Source: Tenuifilaceae bacterium CYCD
Lineage (GTDB): Bacteria > Bacteroidota > Bacteroidia > Bacteroidales > Tenuifilaceae
DNA length: 64,000 nucleotides
Direction of reading: 5' to 3'
Assembly: GCA_036322835.1 (NCBI GenBank)
Contig: AP027304.1
Span: forward strand, 2,046,001-2,110,000
Positions within the stretch are counted from its first letter, which is position 1; every line of letters starts with the position of its first letter. The notes under the pieces were generated by a model. The model ran no database searches. It had not been told where the DNA came from and worked only from the letters and a program-made list of their open reading frames with translations. Below, piece by piece: positions 62,250 through 64,000 of the stretch. Made by a program: the position numbers and the translations under genes.

Positions 62250-62277
62250 GTTCCGGGTTAACTCTCGGAATTTTTTA
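62250..62277 (+). terminator. Terminator after the OlsF-like gene
   Basis: TTCCG (62251-62255) and CGGAA (62266-62270) close an imperfect stem followed by six T, 30 bp after the stop. Confidence 0.65.
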
Positions 62278-62395
62278 TTTCTGTTGATGAGAAATGATGT
62301 TTTGACAATGGTTGTCGGAGCAACTTACTATATTTATGCTTTAAACTTTTTGGGTGCTTAAGCATCATAGTAGAAAATTTCTAATCCCATAACCT

Positions 62396-63619
62396 ATGAA
62401 ATTGATTGTTCCTTTTTTGATGATCGCATTACTATTCTCTTGCGGCAATACTTCCAAACGCAATGCTGAACTGCTTGATCGTGCAATGAAGTTACATGCC
62501 GAGATGGTCACTATTGATACCCATTGTGACACTCCCTTGAATTTTCTGAGAACAGGCTTCGATTTTAGCGGAGATAATAATAATGCAAGAGGAAGTCGGG
62601 TTGATTTGAAAAAAATGGAGGATGGCAAGTTGGATGCTTCTTTCTTTGCTGTTTTTATAGGTCAGCACGAGTGTACTCCAGAATTGTATGCAGAGGTTAA
62701 TAAAAAAGCCTACGAAATATTCGATGCAATTCATAAGGTTGTTGCACAGTATCCAACCAGGGCTGCCATTGCAACCGAACCCGATGATGTTTATGCGTTG
62801 AAGAAAGAAGGGAAGAAGGCTATATATGTTGGGGTAGAGAATGGTTATCCTATTGGAGAGGATTTATCCCAGTTAAAATCTTTTTATGATTTAGGTGCTC
62901 GCTATATGACTTTGTGCCATACGCGTAACAATCAAATATGTGATTCCTCAACCGATCCAGATAGTTTGAACGATAAGGGCGTGAGCGAATTCGGAAAGAA
63001 GGTTGTTGCCGAAATGAATAGGCTAGGCATGATGATCGATGTCTCGCATATTTCCGATAAATCTTTTTATGAAGTTCTTGAATTATCCAAAGTTCCGGTA
63101 TTTGCATCACATAGTTGCTCTAGGGCAATCTGCAATAATCGCAGAAACCTAGACGATGATATGCTACGTGCAATTGCAAAGAAAGGTGGTGTGGTGCAAA
63201 TGTGTATTCTTAGTGATTACGTGAAAAAATCGCCCAAAAACCCAGAACGCGATAGCACATACCGAGCATTAAGGGTGAAATACAACAATTTTAAGGATTT
63301 AACTCCCGAACAGGACAAGCAATTAACCTCGGATTGGTATGAATTGGAGGAAAAGTATTCGAAAGATATAGCCACCGTTTCCAATGTTGTTGATCATATC
63401 GACCACATGGTAAAGGTTATGGGAGTTGATTATGTTGGTATTGGAACCGATTTTGATGGCGGTGGTGGAGTGGATGGTTGTAAGGATGTTTCGCAGATGT
63501 ACAATATAACTGTTGAACTTTTACGCCGGGGATATTCCGATAGCGATATTAAAAAGATCTGGGGCGAAAATTTCCTTAGAGTTTTTAGAGCAGCAAAATC
63601 TTACGCGCAAAATAATTAA
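62396..63619 (+). CDS. Membrane dipeptidase, family M19 (lipoprotein)
   Basis: M19 dipeptidases cut L-Xaa-D/L-Xaa dipeptides with two zinc ions. The 407-residue protein has a lipoprotein signal (PFLMIALLFSCGN, Cys at about 17) and all expected ligands: His-x-Asp in TIDTHCDTPL, bridging Glu in GVENGYPIG, His in IDVSHISD and VFASHSCSRAI, and Asp in GIGTDFDGG. It probably sits in the periplasm, anchored by the lipid, and may take part in peptide or peptidoglycan-peptide use. It is 175 bp after olsF-like gene, past a terminator. Confidence 0.92.
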   Translation: MKLIVPFLMIALLFSCGNTSKRNAELLDRAMKLHAEMVTIDTHCDTPLNFLRTGFDFSGDNNNARGSRVDLKKMEDGKLDASFFAVFIGQHECTPELYAEVNKKAYEIFDAIHKVVAQYPTRAAIATEPDDVYALKKEGKKAIYVGVENGYPIGEDLSQLKSFYDLGARYMTLCHTRNNQICDSSTDPDSLNDKGVSEFGKKVVAEMNRLGMMIDVSHISDKSFYEVLELSKVPVFASHSCSRAICNNRRNLDDDMLRAIAKKGGVVQMCILSDYVKKSPKNPERDSTYRALRVKYNNFKDLTPEQDKQLTSDWYELEEKYSKDIATVSNVVDHIDHMVKVMGVDYVGIGTDFDGGGGVDGCKDVSQMYNITVELLRRGYSDSDIKKIWGENFLRVFRAAKSYAQNN

Positions 63620-63713
63620 TGTAACCATTTCATCTATCGCCACGTATTACATCAGGCTTTGTTTGGTGTTTATATATATTGATATTGGCTGTCAATAACT
63701 TATTGATCAAAAG

Positions 63714-63746
63714 TTTGCTTTTTGAAGAATAAGAGTTGTATATTTG
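63714..63746 (+). promoter_or_regulatory. Promoter of engB
   Basis: TTTG (63714-63717), a 21-bp spacer and TATATTTG (63739-63746) match the Bacteroidota consensus fully at the fixed positions. The engB start is 48 bp downstream. Confidence 0.65.
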
Positions 63747-63794
63747 AAACCTAATTCTGGGACAAACATATTTGTTTAATAAAAAATTAAAGCT

Positions 63795-64000
63795 ATGGTG
63801 ATTCGTACAGCGAAATTCGTGGCTAGTTATCCGCGTGTGGAGAAATCTCCGATTTCCAATAAGCCTGAATATGCCTTCATTGGACGGTCAAACGTGGGGA
63901 AATCGTCGTTAATTAATATGCTTACTTGCACTAAAGCCTTAGCCAAAGTTTCCCAAACGCCCGGTAAGACCCAACTCATAAACCATTTTCTAATTAACGA
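63795..64000 (+). CDS. engB: Ribosome biogenesis GTPase EngB/YsxC, N-terminal part (partial)
   Basis: The visible 68 codons start [20 protein letters not shown] and include the G1 loop [14 protein letters not shown] and the switch-I segment [17 protein letters not shown], which are specific to the EngB (YihA/YsxC) GTPase needed for 50S subunit assembly. The gene runs off the right edge. A consensus promoter lies upstream. Confidence 0.95.
   Translation, partial: MVIRTAKFVASYPRVEKSPISNKPEYAFIGRSNVGKSSLINMLTCTKALAKVSQTPGKTQLINHFLIN

Overview
The window reads as a chromosomal segment of a Bacteroidota bacterium. The signs are the spc/alpha ribosomal operon with map-infA-rpmJ directly before rpsM, a linked gldE-gldD pair (gliding/type IX secretion), a C-terminal type IX sorting domain on a secreted peptidase, TonB-receptor and outer-membrane barrel proteins, a general lack of Shine-Dalgarno sequences, and several promoters of the Bacteroidota form (TTTG, about 20 bp, TAnnTTTG). 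The DNA is AT-rich. A Bacteroidales/Marinilabiliales-type lineage is my best guess; genus cannot be decided. I see no rRNA, tRNA, CRISPR array, phage or intact insertion sequence.

Layout. 1-7.5 kb: end of the spc/alpha ribosomal operon (rpmD tail, rplO, secY, map, infA, rpmJ, rpsM, rpsK, rpsD, rpoA, rplQ), then eno. 7.5-17.8 kb: a UbiD-type decarboxylase, a giant propeller/SpoIIE-phosphatase sensor, a patatin-barrel protein, a hybrid histidine kinase with a degenerate ATP-binding domain, and a LysE exporter. 18-24.4 kb: lnt, small envelope proteins, dsbD. 24.7-32 kb: a block with RNase G, a 30-residue basic protein and HU on one strand, and mutY, ssb, gldE, gldD, a phosphopantetheinyl transferase and a GGGP-synthase-family enzyme on the other.

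32-38.8 kb: a tight seven-gene minus-strand operon that looks like a lipid-headgroup pathway (CTP-dependent cytidylyltransferase, dolichol-kinase-like protein, thioester-reductase-like SDR, CDP-alcohol transferase) with a DUF5686 outer-membrane protein, a TauE-type permease and DUF2147. 38.9-44.5 kb: a second minus-strand operon for envelope glycosylation (two GT2 enzymes, tandem LAB_N membrane protein, ArnT-like GT39, SDR, LPS-kinase-like protein). 44.6-50.8 kb: a TetR-controlled efflux system in which the RND pump and its TolC-type outer-membrane channel are one 1480-residue polypeptide; three matching 18-bp palindromes flank the regulator. 51-54.6 kb: a PafA-type alkaline phosphatase homologue that appears to have lost its nucleophile and most metal ligands, and a type IX-secreted M14 carboxypeptidase. 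54.7-64 kb: TonB receptor, DUF4870, ettA, an unrecognised secreted protein, an OlsF-like two-domain acyltransferase, an M19 dipeptidase lipoprotein, and the start of engB.

The most unusual items are the dead-looking phosphatase, the RND-TolC fusion with its operator set, the seven-gene lipid operon, the LAB_N glycosylation cassette, and the kinase that keeps its phospho-acceptors but not its nucleotide-binding boxes. Much of the window builds or modifies the cell envelope.
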